A stretch of 64,000 nt of DNA from G963667975 sp963677395 (GTDB taxonomy: Bacteria; Bacteroidota; Bacteroidia; Bacteroidales; G963667975). A program made the translations under genes and the position numbers. Position 1 is the stretch's first letter. Each line of letters begins with the position of its first letter. The DNA lies in NCBI GenBank assembly GCA_963677395.2, contig OY781965.2, positions 3,720,001 through 3,784,000 on the forward strand. Reading direction: 5' to 3'. Below are positions 1 to 9,400 of this stretch, one piece after another. Under the pieces are notes generated by a model. That model searched no databases, was not told the origin of the DNA, and saw only the letters and a program-made list of their open reading frames with translations.

Positions 1-1
1 A

Positions 2-1165
2 GAACTTAAATGCTTTAAGCCAGACTTTCTTCTTCTCAACGCGTGTAAAACATCCAATGCTAAATGGAAGGAGCATAATCTGAATAGCGAAGTTTATGCT
101 GCTTTCAACATCAAGGAACATAAAGCTGTTGTAGGTGGAACATGGTATGGCGGTGAAATCAAAAAAGGATTCTTCTCCATGATGAACTACTTCCTGCCTT
201 TGAAAGGCGTTGCATCTATGCACTGTTCGGCAAATGTAGGCAAAGATGGCGATACCGCTATTTTCTTCGGGCTTTCGGGAACTGGCAAAACAACCTTATC
301 TGCCGATCCGAAACGTTTCCTGATTGGAGACGATGAGCATGGATGGGATAATGAAGGTATTTTTAACTTCGAAGGGGGGTGTTACGCAAAATGTATAAAC
401 CTGAGTGCCGAAAAAGAGCCGGATATTTTCAATGCAATCCGTCGTGATGCACTCTTGGAAAATGTTGTGTTTGATGAAAAAACAGGCGAAATTGATTATG
501 ACAGCGCTGGTAAAACTGAAAATACTCGTGTTTCGTATCCTATCTATCACATTCCCAATATTGTAAAGCCAGCTTCAAAAGCGGGTCATGCAAAAAAAAT
601 CATCTTTCTGACAGCCGATGCATTCGGTATTCTGCCTCCGGTAAGTAAGCTAACTCCAGACCAAACAAAATATCATTTTCTCAGCGGCTATACTGCAAAA
701 GTTGCTGGTACAGAACGTGGTATCAAAGAACCCACTCCAACTTTCTCATCCTGTTTTGGAGCAGCCTTCCTGCTTTTACACCCAACAGTTTATGCAGAAC
801 AGCTCATCAAGAAAATGAAAGAACACGGTTCTACAGCTTATTTGGTAAATACCGGATGGATTGAAGGGCCTTATGGTGTTGGTCGTCGTATTGATATTCC
901 ATCAACCCGCGCGATTATTGATGCAATATTGGATGGTTCACTGGACAATGCTGAATATGAAGCATTACCCATATTCAACTTACAGGTTCCAAAATCAGTT
1001 CCGAATGTAAACAATCAGATTCTGAACCCACGTAATATATGGCAAAACCCAACAGATTGGGATAACGCAGCGAAAGAACTCGGATTGAAATTTATCAAGA
1101 ACTTCGAAAACTTTACTGACAATGAAGAAGGTAAGCGACTCATTGCTGCCGGACCTCAGCTATAA
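2..1165 (+). CDS. pckA: Phosphoenolpyruvate carboxykinase (ATP), 5' end cut by window
   Basis: ATP-dependent PEP carboxykinase interconverts oxaloacetate and PEP with ATP in the cytoplasm; in fermentative Bacteroidota it often runs toward oxaloacetate. The frame is open from base 2, so the gene begins left of the window; an internal ATG at 179 is not the start. The visible 387 residues cover the C-terminal two thirds. They include the conserved GGTWYGGEIKKGFFSMMNYF block, the phosphate-binding loop GLSGTGKTTLSADPKR, and the metal/nucleotide segment IGDDEHGWDNEGIFNFEGGC. The C-terminus is intact and is followed at once by a strong hairpin shared with the convergent anmK. Nothing looks broken. 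The choice of the ATP enzyme over the GTP enzyme rests on these motifs and is firm. Confidence 0.96.
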   Translation, partial: ELKCFKPDFLLLNACKTSNAKWKEHNLNSEVYAAFNIKEHKAVVGGTWYGGEIKKGFFSMMNYFLPLKGVASMHCSANVGKDGDTAIFFGLSGTGKTTLSADPKRFLIGDDEHGWDNEGIFNFEGGCYAKCINLSAEKEPDIFNAIRRDALLENVVFDEKTGEIDYDSAGKTENTRVSYPIYHIPNIVKPASKAGHAKKIIFLTADAFGILPPVSKLTPDQTKYHFLSGYTAKVAGTERGIKEPTPTFSSCFGAAFLLLHPTVYAEQLIKKMKEHGSTAYLVNTGWIEGPYGVGRRIDIPSTRAIIDAILDGSLDNAEYEALPIFNLQVPKSVPNVNNQILNPRNIWQNPTDWDNAAKELGLKFIKNFENFTDNEEGKRLIAAGPQL

Positions 1166-1175
1166 GATAACTTCA

Positions 1176-1209
1176 CTAAAAAAACCACTTCGAAAGAGGT
1201 GGTTTTTTA
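1176..1209. terminator. Bidirectional terminator between pckA and anmK
   Basis: An 8-bp stem (ACCACTTC with GAGGTGGT, one G-T pair) is closed by a GAAA tetraloop and flanked by an A-run on the left and a T-run on the right. It can therefore end transcription from pckA on the plus strand and anmK on the minus strand, which converge here. Confidence 0.85.
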
Positions 1210-1222
1210 GTATACTCCTGCA

Positions 1223-2293
1223 TCAAAACGGCCTGTAAACAGCGCCTCCAATGTGATCAGAGAGTGATCCTGTTACGCTTTTTAAACAATTAACCTCGCG
1301 AGATAAACGTAATACTCCCAGAAATGCAAAAATCAGGGCTTCCTTAAAATCCACAATATGCTTAACGGGAACAACAATTTCATTTCCAATCACTTCTTTC
1401 ATTCTTAAAATCAAAAAAGTATTGTGGGCACCGCCTCCGGTTATGAGTAATTTATGATCATTTTGATGATCCACAATCTTTGAAACCTGATTTACAATAT
1501 GTTCAATATACGTTCGCAAGACATCTTCATTGCTTAGATTGTATCGTTCTATCAGTGGAAAAACTTCTCGTTCTACCCATTCACGCCCCAGTGATTTAGG
1601 AGATTTCTGTGAAAAATATTCAAGATGATCTAATTCTTTAAGAAGTTTCTTCTGAACAAAACCTTTTGACGCAATTTTTCCACCATTATCATAAGACTCA
1701 TTCAATCTACGGCTATAAAAATTCAATACATAATTTACCGGACAAATGTCAAATGCCAAACGTTTCTCATTCTCATCAAACGAAATATTGGCAAAACCAC
1801 CCAGATTAAGGCAATAAAAATATTCATGAAACAAAAGCTTGTCACCGATAGGAACTAAAGGAGCTCCCTGGCCTTTCAAAGCAACATCCACGCTACGGAA
1901 ATCACATACTACAGGCAATCCGGTTTCAGCTGCTATAGAAGCACCACTGGAAATCTGAAAGGTTATCTTTTCTTCAGGCTGATGATAAATGGTCTGACCG
2001 TGAGATGCAATAAAATCGGCAGTTTGATTGTTTTTGCACAGAAAATCTTTTACTGCCCTTCCATGAAATTCACCCAGGCGAATATGTAGTTTTACAAAAT
2101 CAGAAGCCGACAAATACTGTGCCTCATTTAAACGAGAAACCAAAGCGTCAGAATAATCAACTGTTTCAGCAAATTCAATGCGATAATCCCAGCCACGGGA
2201 ATTGCGTTCAAAACAACATAAAGCTATATCCAGACCATCAAGCGAAGTTCCCGACATCAAACCAACCACCCTGTACGTATTCGCTTCTTGCAT
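1223..2293 (-). CDS. anmK: Anhydro-N-acetylmuramic acid kinase
   Basis: AnmK hydrolyses the 1,6-anhydro ring of anhydro-MurNAc and phosphorylates it to MurNAc-6-P, a cytoplasmic step in peptidoglycan recycling. The 356-residue length fits the family. The N-terminus carries the ATP-binding signature GLMSGTSLDGLDIAL (residues about 11-25), followed by ASHGQTIYH and a LNLGGFANIS segment typical of the ASKHA fold; ITGGGAHN near residue 285 is the second phosphate/adenosine segment. The ATG lies 2 nt after the murF stop, so the two are surely co-transcribed, murF first. Wall-synthesis and wall-recycling enzymes thus share one mRNA. Identification is firm; the substrate is from family knowledge. 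Confidence 0.95.
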   Translation of the reverse strand: MQEANTYRVVGLMSGTSLDGLDIALCCFERNSRGWDYRIEFAETVDYSDALVSRLNEAQYLSASDFVKLHIRLGEFHGRAVKDFLCKNNQTADFIASHGQTIYHQPEEKITFQISSGASIAAETGLPVVCDFRSVDVALKGQGAPLVPIGDKLLFHEYFYCLNLGGFANISFDENEKRLAFDICPVNYVLNFYSRRLNESYDNGGKIASKGFVQKKLLKELDHLEYFSQKSPKSLGREWVEREVFPLIERYNLSNEDVLRTYIEHIVNQVSKIVDHQNDHKLLITGGGAHNTFLILRMKEVIGNEIVVPVKHIVDFKEALIFAFLGVLRLSREVNCLKSVTGSLSDHIGGAVYRPF

Positions 2294-2295
2294 AT

Positions 2296-3591
2296 CTATA
2301 ATGTTTCCAAAACTTTTTCAAGTTTAATCCCTCTTGATCCTTTCAAAAGAACAAGAGATTCAGTAATTTTATGATTCAATAACCATACTTTTGCTTCATC
2401 GGAGTCATAAAAAAGCTGAATAGAAGAAGATTTACATACCGACTTGAACACTGGTCCAATTAGTATAACCTGTGACAAATTCATTGTTTCGATCATTTCA
2501 ATCACCTTTTGATGTTCTTCGTCGGAGTATTCCCCAAGTTCAAGCATATCTCCCAAAATCACAACCTTGTTGTTCGCACTCAAATTCCGGAAATTCTCTA
2601 ACGCAACATTCATACTACTTGGATTTGCATTGTAAGCATCCATAATAATCTGATTATTTGCAGATTCAATCCATTGAGAGCGATTATTCGATGGCTGATA
2701 ATGTTCTATTGCCTCTTTGATAAGTTCATCAGGAACATTCAGGTATTTCCCAACAGTGATAGCAGCCATCACGTTGTCAAAATTATAATTTCCGACAAGT
2801 TTAGTCTGGATAACCCATTCTCTGTTTTCCGATATATATGACAATCTCAGAAACGATGAACTGTCCAGTATTTTCCCTCTGAAATCGGCATTGATACGTT
2901 GTCCGTAAGTGACACGGCGCTGTAATCCTGATTTTAAAATCAATAGATTATTGTCTGAATTCACAAACACAACCCCACCTCTGTTTTTAATGCTTCGGTA
3001 CAATCCTGTTTTTGTTTCTACAATCCCTTCAAATGAACCAAAACCTTCTAAATGAGCTTTTCCAACATTGGTTATTATTCCCAAATTAGGCAAAGCTATT
3101 TCGCATAGCTCTGCAATTTCATTAAGGTGGTTTGCCCCCATTTCGATAATTGCAACCTGCGAATCAGCAGGCATTGAGAGCAGTGTAAGAGGAACTCCGA
3201 TGTGATTATTGAAATTGCCTGATGTTGCATGAGTTTTATATTTCATTGCAACTACTTCTCTGACAAGCTCTTTTGTCGTAGTTTTTCCATTCGTTCCGGT
3301 AATTCCGATTACCAGAATTTTAAATTTTTTGCGCCATTCATTTGCAAGTTTCTGAAGTGTTTCCAAAACATCCGGAACAAGAAGTGTTTGGGAGTTTTTT
3401 ACATATTTTGGATTATCAATAACAGCAACCTGAGCTCCATTTTCAAGAGCCTGTAATGCAAAAGCATTTCCATCAAAGCTTTCCCCTTTCAGCGCCAAGA
3501 ATATGCAGCCGGGTTTTATTTGGCGTGAATCAGTTATTACCGAATGGCCTTCGCCAATAAGCTTAAGCAGAAGATAAAGTGTTTCATTCAT
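2296..3591 (-). CDS. murF: UDP-N-acetylmuramoyl-tripeptide--D-alanyl-D-alanine ligase
   Basis: MurF adds D-Ala-D-Ala to the UDP-MurNAc tripeptide, the last cytoplasmic step of the peptidoglycan precursor. The 431-residue protein has the Mur ligase order: N-terminal substrate domain (SRQIKPGCIFLALKGE), central ATPase with the P-loop GITGTNGKTTTKE near residue 100, the NNHIGVPLTLL and IIEMGANHLNEI segments, and a C-terminal domain with DAYNANPSSM and LKGSRGIKLE. It lies downstream of gldJ but separated from it by a hairpin plus a T-run, so it may be read both through from gldJ and from its own start. A gldJ-murF order is also known from flavobacteria. Firm call. Confidence 0.96.
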   Translation of the reverse strand: MNETLYLLLKLIGEGHSVITDSRQIKPGCIFLALKGESFDGNAFALQALENGAQVAVIDNPKYVKNSQTLLVPDVLETLQKLANEWRKKFKILVIGITGTNGKTTTKELVREVVAMKYKTHATSGNFNNHIGVPLTLLSMPADSQVAIIEMGANHLNEIAELCEIALPNLGIITNVGKAHLEGFGSFEGIVETKTGLYRSIKNRGGVVFVNSDNNLLILKSGLQRRVTYGQRINADFRGKILDSSSFLRLSYISENREWVIQTKLVGNYNFDNVMAAITVGKYLNVPDELIKEAIEHYQPSNNRSQWIESANNQIIMDAYNANPSSMNVALENFRNLSANNKVVILGDMLELGEYSDEEHQKVIEMIETMNLSQVILIGPVFKSVCKSSSIQLFYDSDEAKVWLLNHKITESLVLLKGSRGIKLEKVLETL

Positions 3592-3602
3592 GATGTAAAA
3601 AT

Positions 3603-3633
3603 AAAAAAACCCCGTTTACACAGCAAACGGGGC
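3603..3633 (-). terminator. Terminator after gldJ, upstream of murF
   Basis: An 8-bp GC-rich stem (CCCCGTTT at 3610-3617 with AAACGGGG at 3625-3632, loop of 7) is followed on the minus strand by seven T residues. It lies between the gldJ stop and the murF start, so it should end or attenuate gldJ transcription before murF. Confidence 0.75.
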
Positions 3634-3653
3634 GATAAGAAATATTTATCTTT

Positions 3654-5138
3654 TTATCTACCTGAGAAAGAAGATCCTACGCGAGTCATTGCACAACGGA
3701 ATCCAATCCAGTCAGTAGGAGTATTTTGATCCATAAATCTGCGGTTACCCGGACTCATCCAGTAAGCCTGATCTTTCCAGGAACCACCTTTAATAACGCG
3801 AACACGGTCATCAATCATAGAAGTTTTACCATATTCATACATCTGAACAGTTGTTGCCACGCTATCACCAGGAACTGCATTCCAGTCTGAAATATCAATC
3901 AATGAAGCATAATCACCATCTACGTAGTTATTATTATTAGCCTTACGATAGTTACGACGATTTGCAGTTTCTTCAACAGTTACATCACGATATTTAATAC
4001 GGCCTAAACTGTCTTTTTCAGCAATAAATCCATCAGAATCCGTTTCTTTTGTTTTGTAAACATTACCGCGGAAAGGATTTAAGTCAGAAGCATCATTCAC
4101 GGTTAACGGACGATAGATATCCTGAACCCATTCAGCAACGTTACCGGCCATATTATACAAGCCATAATCATTTGGCCAGTAAGCTAGCACAGGAGCTGTA
4201 TATTGAGCTGCATCATTCAAATTTCCGGCAACACCCATATAATCACCACGACCTCTTTTAAAGTTTGCCATAAAGTCGCCATACGCATTTTTATCATCAG
4301 TACGAGTAATATGACCGTTCCAAGGATAGATACGACGTTCTATAACGCGTTCATACATAGTATTTCCAATTAAGCCGAGAGAAGCGTATTCCCATTCAGC
4401 TTCGGTCGGGAGACGATATTTTGGTAAAAGAATACCATCTTCCATCCTTACTTTACGTGTACCTGCACCTGATGGATTAAGGTCTGTAAGATCTTCACGA
4501 ACTAAACCTTCATATTGTCCGGCAAGATAAGCTTCTGTATTAAAGTTGTTTTCATTGGTTTGATCCGGATCAACTTCAAGAACGCCCATATCGATAAGGA
4601 TTCTTTCGTTTACGCGGTCAGTTCGCCATGCACAATAGTCGTTTGCTTGCTGCCAGGTAACTCCCACAACAGGATACTCACGATAAGCCGGATGACGCAA
4701 ATAGTTTTCAACCATAGGCTCATTGAATCCCAAAGGCGTACGCCAAACCATTTCGTCTGGTTGAGCTTTCTTCACATATTCAGGATAGTCAGTTCCATAA
4801 ATACGTTGCATCCAGTATAAATATTCCAGATAGTCTAAGTTACGTACTTCGGTTTCATCCATATAAAAAGAAGAAACAGTAACGCGACGGGGAACATTGT
4901 TCCATTCATACATTACGTCTTGTTCAGTACGTCCCATTACAAATGTACCTCCTTCAATAAAAACTAAACCAGGACCTGTTTCCTGTTCTTCAAAAGGAGC
5001 TACTTCAAAACCACCCCACTCAGGATCATTGTAATTCCATCCGGTAGTAGAAGATTGTTCGGCCTTTTTACAGGAGAACAAAGCCAGTGCCATCATCGCG
5101 ATAGCTAAACCGTTGGTTATTCTTCCTAATTTTACCAT
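3654..5138 (-). CDS. gldJ: GldJ-type SUMF1-fold lipoprotein of the type IX secretion/gliding apparatus
   Basis: An outer-membrane-associated lipoprotein with a formylglycine-generating-enzyme (SUMF1) fold; in flavobacteria GldJ is needed for gliding and stabilises GldK of the T9SS. Start chosen at 5138: the longer reading begins with TTG, and a perfect -7 promoter box (5163-5170) overlaps that region. The 494-residue product has a lipoprotein signal ending ALFSC (Cys23), then FIEGGTFVMGRTEQDVMYEW, SFYMDETEVRNLDYLEYLYW, ENYLRHPAYREYPVVGVTW, YRLPTEAEWEYASLG, YNMAGNVAEWVQDIYRP and RVIKGGSWKDQAYWMSP. The DVMYEWNN, NYLRHPAY and WRTDRVNE blocks match GldJ better than its paralogue GldK. A metal-free, non-catalytic role is expected. 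It follows a porP gene, and no gldKLMN genes are nearby. Confidence 0.85.
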   Translation of the reverse strand: MVKLGRITNGLAIAMMALALFSCKKAEQSSTTGWNYNDPEWGGFEVAPFEEQETGPGLVFIEGGTFVMGRTEQDVMYEWNNVPRRVTVSSFYMDETEVRNLDYLEYLYWMQRIYGTDYPEYVKKAQPDEMVWRTPLGFNEPMVENYLRHPAYREYPVVGVTWQQANDYCAWRTDRVNERILIDMGVLEVDPDQTNENNFNTEAYLAGQYEGLVREDLTDLNPSGAGTRKVRMEDGILLPKYRLPTEAEWEYASLGLIGNTMYERVIERRIYPWNGHITRTDDKNAYGDFMANFKRGRGDYMGVAGNLNDAAQYTAPVLAYWPNDYGLYNMAGNVAEWVQDIYRPLTVNDASDLNPFRGNVYKTKETDSDGFIAEKDSLGRIKYRDVTVEETANRRNYRKANNNNYVDGDYASLIDISDWNAVPGDSVATTVQMYEYGKTSMIDDRVRVIKGGSWKDQAYWMSPGNRRFMDQNTPTDWIGFRCAMTRVGSSFSGR

Positions 5139-5162
5139 ATTATATACTGATATTTGAGTTTG

Positions 5163-5170
5163 CAAAAGTA
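5163..5170 (-). promoter_or_regulatory. -7 box TACTTTTG for gldJ
   Basis: A perfect match to the Bacteroidota -7 consensus TAnnTTTG sits just upstream of gldJ, next to the end of porP. Transcription would begin near 5157, after the TTG codon of the longer reading frame, which supports the ATG at 5138. No clear -33 TTG was seen. Confidence 0.5.
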
Positions 5171-5180
5171 TTAAGTATTA

Positions 5181-6194
5181 TTAAAACGCAGGACAGTTGA
5201 TTGTTCGTATACGTTTTTTCTTTGGAGGACATGGAAACTGCATTGTAAATGAAATTTCATGTGCACCTCCGGTAATGTTTGTAAGTTTCGATACAGTTAA
5301 ATCGTAACTGTAACCCACTTTGTAAGAGTTATATTGTAATCCAAATAAGAAAATCAACGCATCAGAATTCTCAAAGTTTTGGCGATACCACACCCCTCCT
5401 ACAAACGGATATTTGGTAACATAAAAACCATAATTTAACTGATGAAAGTTCTGTTGTTGCTGATAAAGAATATTTGGAGAGAAAACAGCATCTTCTTTTG
5501 AACGAACCCTGCGGTGTTTTCTCTGTAAATCGATCATTGCTCCGGCATGAGCCGTAAGTTTTATCGGAAGTTTACTGATGCTTACAAAACCTTCGTCAGG
5601 CTGAGTTAAGTGATGAACCGCAACACCAGCATAAAAGTTTTCGCTATATCCAATAACTCCTGTTGAAAAGTCAACATAGTTTTTACTGTCTTTTGCAGGA
5701 CGAATATCATTTGTATTTCTGACAAAACCGAATTTAGGATCAATCTGATCTCCAAATGTGAGCTTATCCCAGTTAATTCCGCGGTTTACAAAAGTAGCCT
5801 GTAGTGCAGCTTTGATAGAAAATTCACGGCTAACTTCCAAACGATAAGAATAAATACCACTAAATGAATTTGTTGCAAAAATACCTTCTCCTTGCCTGTC
5901 AGAAGTGGCTAAAATACCAATCCCTCCACCCAGCTTGTCAAAATGTTGGTCATACGATGCATTGTAGGTAACAAATGCACCTGAAATGCTCGGCCATTGA
6001 TTTCGATAGTTTAAAACCATTCGTGGGCAAATAACTGATCCTGCGAAAGCCGGGTTGAGATAAAGCGGATTCGCGTAAAATTGTGAAAATTCAGGATCCT
6101 GCGAATAGCCGGTCTGAATTGCGGAAACAACTACTATTAAAGTAATTATCAATCGTTTAACAATACTGGTAGGCGTTGAGGCCATATGCTGCAT
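5181..6194 (-). CDS. PorP/SprF family type IX secretion system outer-membrane protein
   Basis: PorP/SprF proteins are outer-membrane barrels that work with the T9SS, often as partners of a particular secreted surface protein. The 337-residue product has a signal peptide ending near GYSQ, followed by the diagnostic DPEFSQFYANPLYLNPAFAGS, then PRMVLNYRNQWPSISGAFVTYNASYDQHF. Later strands include FGLQYNSYKVGYSYDLTVSKL and a final GGAHEISFTMQFPC. It lies 42 nt ahead of gldJ on the same strand, and gldJ also has its own promoter box. In Porphyromonas the core porP is followed by porKLMN; here only gldJ follows, so this may be the GldJ-linked copy rather than the core PorP. A second PorP lies at 61970-62986. 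Confidence 0.88.
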   Translation of the reverse strand: MQHMASTPTSIVKRLIITLIVVVSAIQTGYSQDPEFSQFYANPLYLNPAFAGSVICPRMVLNYRNQWPSISGAFVTYNASYDQHFDKLGGGIGILATSDRQGEGIFATNSFSGIYSYRLEVSREFSIKAALQATFVNRGINWDKLTFGDQIDPKFGFVRNTNDIRPAKDSKNYVDFSTGVIGYSENFYAGVAVHHLTQPDEGFVSISKLPIKLTAHAGAMIDLQRKHRRVRSKEDAVFSPNILYQQQQNFHQLNYGFYVTKYPFVGGVWYRQNFENSDALIFLFGLQYNSYKVGYSYDLTVSKLTNITGGAHEISFTMQFPCPPKKKRIRTINCPAF

Positions 6195-6438
6195 TTTTGG
6201 TTCACAATATTACAAAAAAAGATAACTTGTAAAGAAATATTTAACATCCATTAAACAAAATCTTTACGTCCCTGTTAAGTGAGGTCGGACTTATCCGGAA
6301 ACAGTACAAGTTTATACGTAAACGGCAGAAAAAAGTTACCCTTTACGTATTTTCAGAAAACAAAAATAATACACTTTTGCAATAAATTAAGCATCCGTAA
6401 GTTTTAATGTAACAAAAAAACGCAAATTCATTTTCACT
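6195..6438. other. Divergent intergenic region between porP and porU
   Basis: This 244-base AT-rich spacer must carry the start signals for both porP (minus) and porU (plus). On the plus strand CACTTTTGC at 6372-6380 matches seven of eight positions of the -7 consensus TAnnTTTG and lies about 60 nt before porU. I saw no matching box for porP, no hairpin and no small gene. Confidence 0.45.
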
Positions 6439-9400
6439 ATGAGTAATAGAGGTTCATTTACATTACTTTTATTTCTGTTTTTATCAATATTTATTTACAA
6501 ATTTTCCTATTCACAAATAATTCCTGTTGAACATACGCTTAATTGGGAGTTAAAAAAAGGTCTTGCAGATCAAAGCAATGTATATCTGACATTTACAAGC
6601 TCATCATATCGCGAAAAAAGTGAAATTTTACCTGTATTTACCCAAAAAGTAGCTCTCGACAATCCTGACAGTAAAACAAAGGCTACAATGGTAAATCCTG
6701 TTTGGGTAAAATTAAGCGATGAGGAAATTCTGGCAATTTCGTCCTGCAAACATCTCATACCCAATATTCTTGAAATAGAATCAAATACATTTAGTGAAGG
6801 TGGTAAGCCTTTTGCAATTCTTTCTTTTATTCCTCTTCGCAGAAATCCAAGTGACAATTCAATTGAAAAGCTCTTACGCTTTGAAATCATCATAGAATCA
6901 TATGCTGCAAATTTGCCATTGAAAAGTGGAATAAAAATATTTTCAAATAATTCCATTTTAAAATCTGGAAGTATTTATAAGTTTGGAATTACCCAAACCG
7001 GGATCTATAAAATAGGGTATAACGATTTAGTTTCATTGGGAATAAGCCCTTCGAGCATTAATCCTCAAAATATTGCCTTATTTGGATATGGAAATGGAAT
7101 GTTACCTTTAAACAACAATGCATCCATTCCCGATGATTTACCCGAAAATGCAATTTTTGTATCGGGAGAAGCTGATGGGAAATTTGACCAGGGTGATTAC
7201 ATATTATTTTACGCACAAGGGCCTGTAAACTGGGCATATAACAGTCAATCCAAGCAATTCCAGCATCAGGGACATGCATACAGCGATCAATCCTATTATT
7301 TCATTACAGCCGATGCCGGAATTGGAACAAAAAAACGAGTGCAAATTGCAAATTTAACAGCTCAGGCTCCAACTGACAGTGTTAGCCATTTTAATGATTA
7401 CACAGTTCATGAGCGCGATTTATCAAACCTGATTAAGTCAGGCATTAGTTGGTTTGGTGAAAAATTCGATCAAATTACAGCAACCTATTCTTTCGGATTT
7501 AGTTTTCCAAACATTATTGCCGACTCTGTTCAAACTGCAAAATATCAGGTATTGGCACGCAGCACTTCTCTCTCTTCATTCGATGTAACGCTTCCCAATA
7601 AATCTCAAAACTTTCTTGTCAATAACATTTCAGGCTCATATACTGATTATTACGCACAATTTTCGACTGCAACAATTCCTTTTCAAACTTCAAACGGAGC
7701 ATTTTCTACATCATTAAAGTACAATCTGCCCTATTCAAGTGCACTGGGATGGTTGGATTATATTGAAATGAATGTATTTCGAAAACTTACGATGACAGGA
7801 GGGCAAATGTCATTCAGAACTGTTTCAACCATAAAATCCGGCTCAGTTACACTATTTAAAATCGATAACGCATCTTCTTCCCTACAGATATGGAATGTAA
7901 ATGATGCCCAAAATCCTGTTCTTATACAGGGAAATTTATCAGGTACTTTATTTAAATTTTCGTACCCAACATCTTATTTACAAGAATTTACAGCCTTTAA
8001 CGGCAACTCATTTTATTCAATTTCTCCAATTGGAAAAGTCGAAAATCAAAATTTACATGCCTTGCAATTTATTGATTATGTCATAGTAACTCACCCTAAA
8101 TTTATCGAACAAGCCAACAGGCTGGCTCAGCTTCACCGTGAGCGTTCGGGGTTAACTGTTGAAGTTGTTACTACAAATCAGGTTTACAATGAATTTTCGT
8201 CAGGAGCACAGGATCCAATTGCAATCCGAAGACTCATGAAAATGCTTTACGATAAGGCAATTGCTGTAAATAGTCCATTAAAGCCCCGGTATCTCTGCCT
8301 GTTTGGAGATGGCTCTTATGACAATAAAAACAGATTAGCAAACAATACAAACTACATTGTGACATATCAGTCACAACAATCTTTAAATGTCGGATATTCG
8401 TACGCATCAGATGATATTTTTGGCTTTCTTGACAACAATGAATCTTCTACTGGATTATTAGACATAGGAATAGGCAGAATACCCGTAACCACATTAACAG
8501 AGGCGAAAGAGATGGTTGATAAAATTGATCGTTATACTAGTCCTAAAAATCTGGTTACAAATAGTTTTTCCAATGAAATTTCCAATTTTGCGGATTGGAG
8601 GAATACGGTAACCTTCATTTCAGATGATGCAGACAATGGAGATAGCTTCTTTTTTGATGATTCTGAAAAGTTCAGCACCTACCTAAAAAATTATAAACGA
8701 AATTTTAATGTTGACAAAATATATATGGACGCTTATGCCCAACAATCAACACCGGGAGGTCAACGTTATCCAGATGTAAATGAAGCAATTGACAAGCGGG
8801 TCAATAAAGGATCTCTTCTATTAAATTATCAGGGACATGGAGGAGAATTAGGGTGGGCTCATGAGCGCGTTCTTGATATCGGATCTATACAAAAATGGAA
8901 CAATCGTAATAATATGGTTATCATGATGACTGCTACCTGTGAGTTTACCCGTTACGATGATCCTAGCTTTGTTTCTGCTGGAGAAAATTGCTATATAAAT
9001 CCGACTGGAGGAGCTGTGGCGCTATTAACAACTTCACGTTTAGCATGGTCAGGAACAAATTCCAACCTGAACACAAAATTCATTTATAACTTCTTTACCA
9101 AGGAAAATGGTAGAAATCTCACTCTTGGTGAAATTTTTGCACGTTCGAAAAATGACCTTGGAGCTATTGAAGATCCAACAGTAAAAAACTTTGTTTTGAT
9201 TGGAGATCCAGCGCTACCTATAGCATTTCCCAAATATAATATCAATACAACTTATATCAACGGAATACCAGCTTATGGTCTTCTTGATACAGCTCAATCA
9301 TTAACAAAAGTTACAATTCAGGGAGAAATAACGGATAGTTTATCTAACAGGATTAACGGATTTAACGGATTTGTCTTTCCAACGGTGTTCGACAAGGTTT

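Noticed and set aside
3654..5165. GldK as the name of the SUMF1-fold lipoprotein, and the longer TTG start
   Set aside because: The EQDVMYEWNN, NYLRHPAY and WRTDRVNE blocks and the murF neighbour fit GldJ; gldLMN do not follow. The TTG start overlaps a promoter box.
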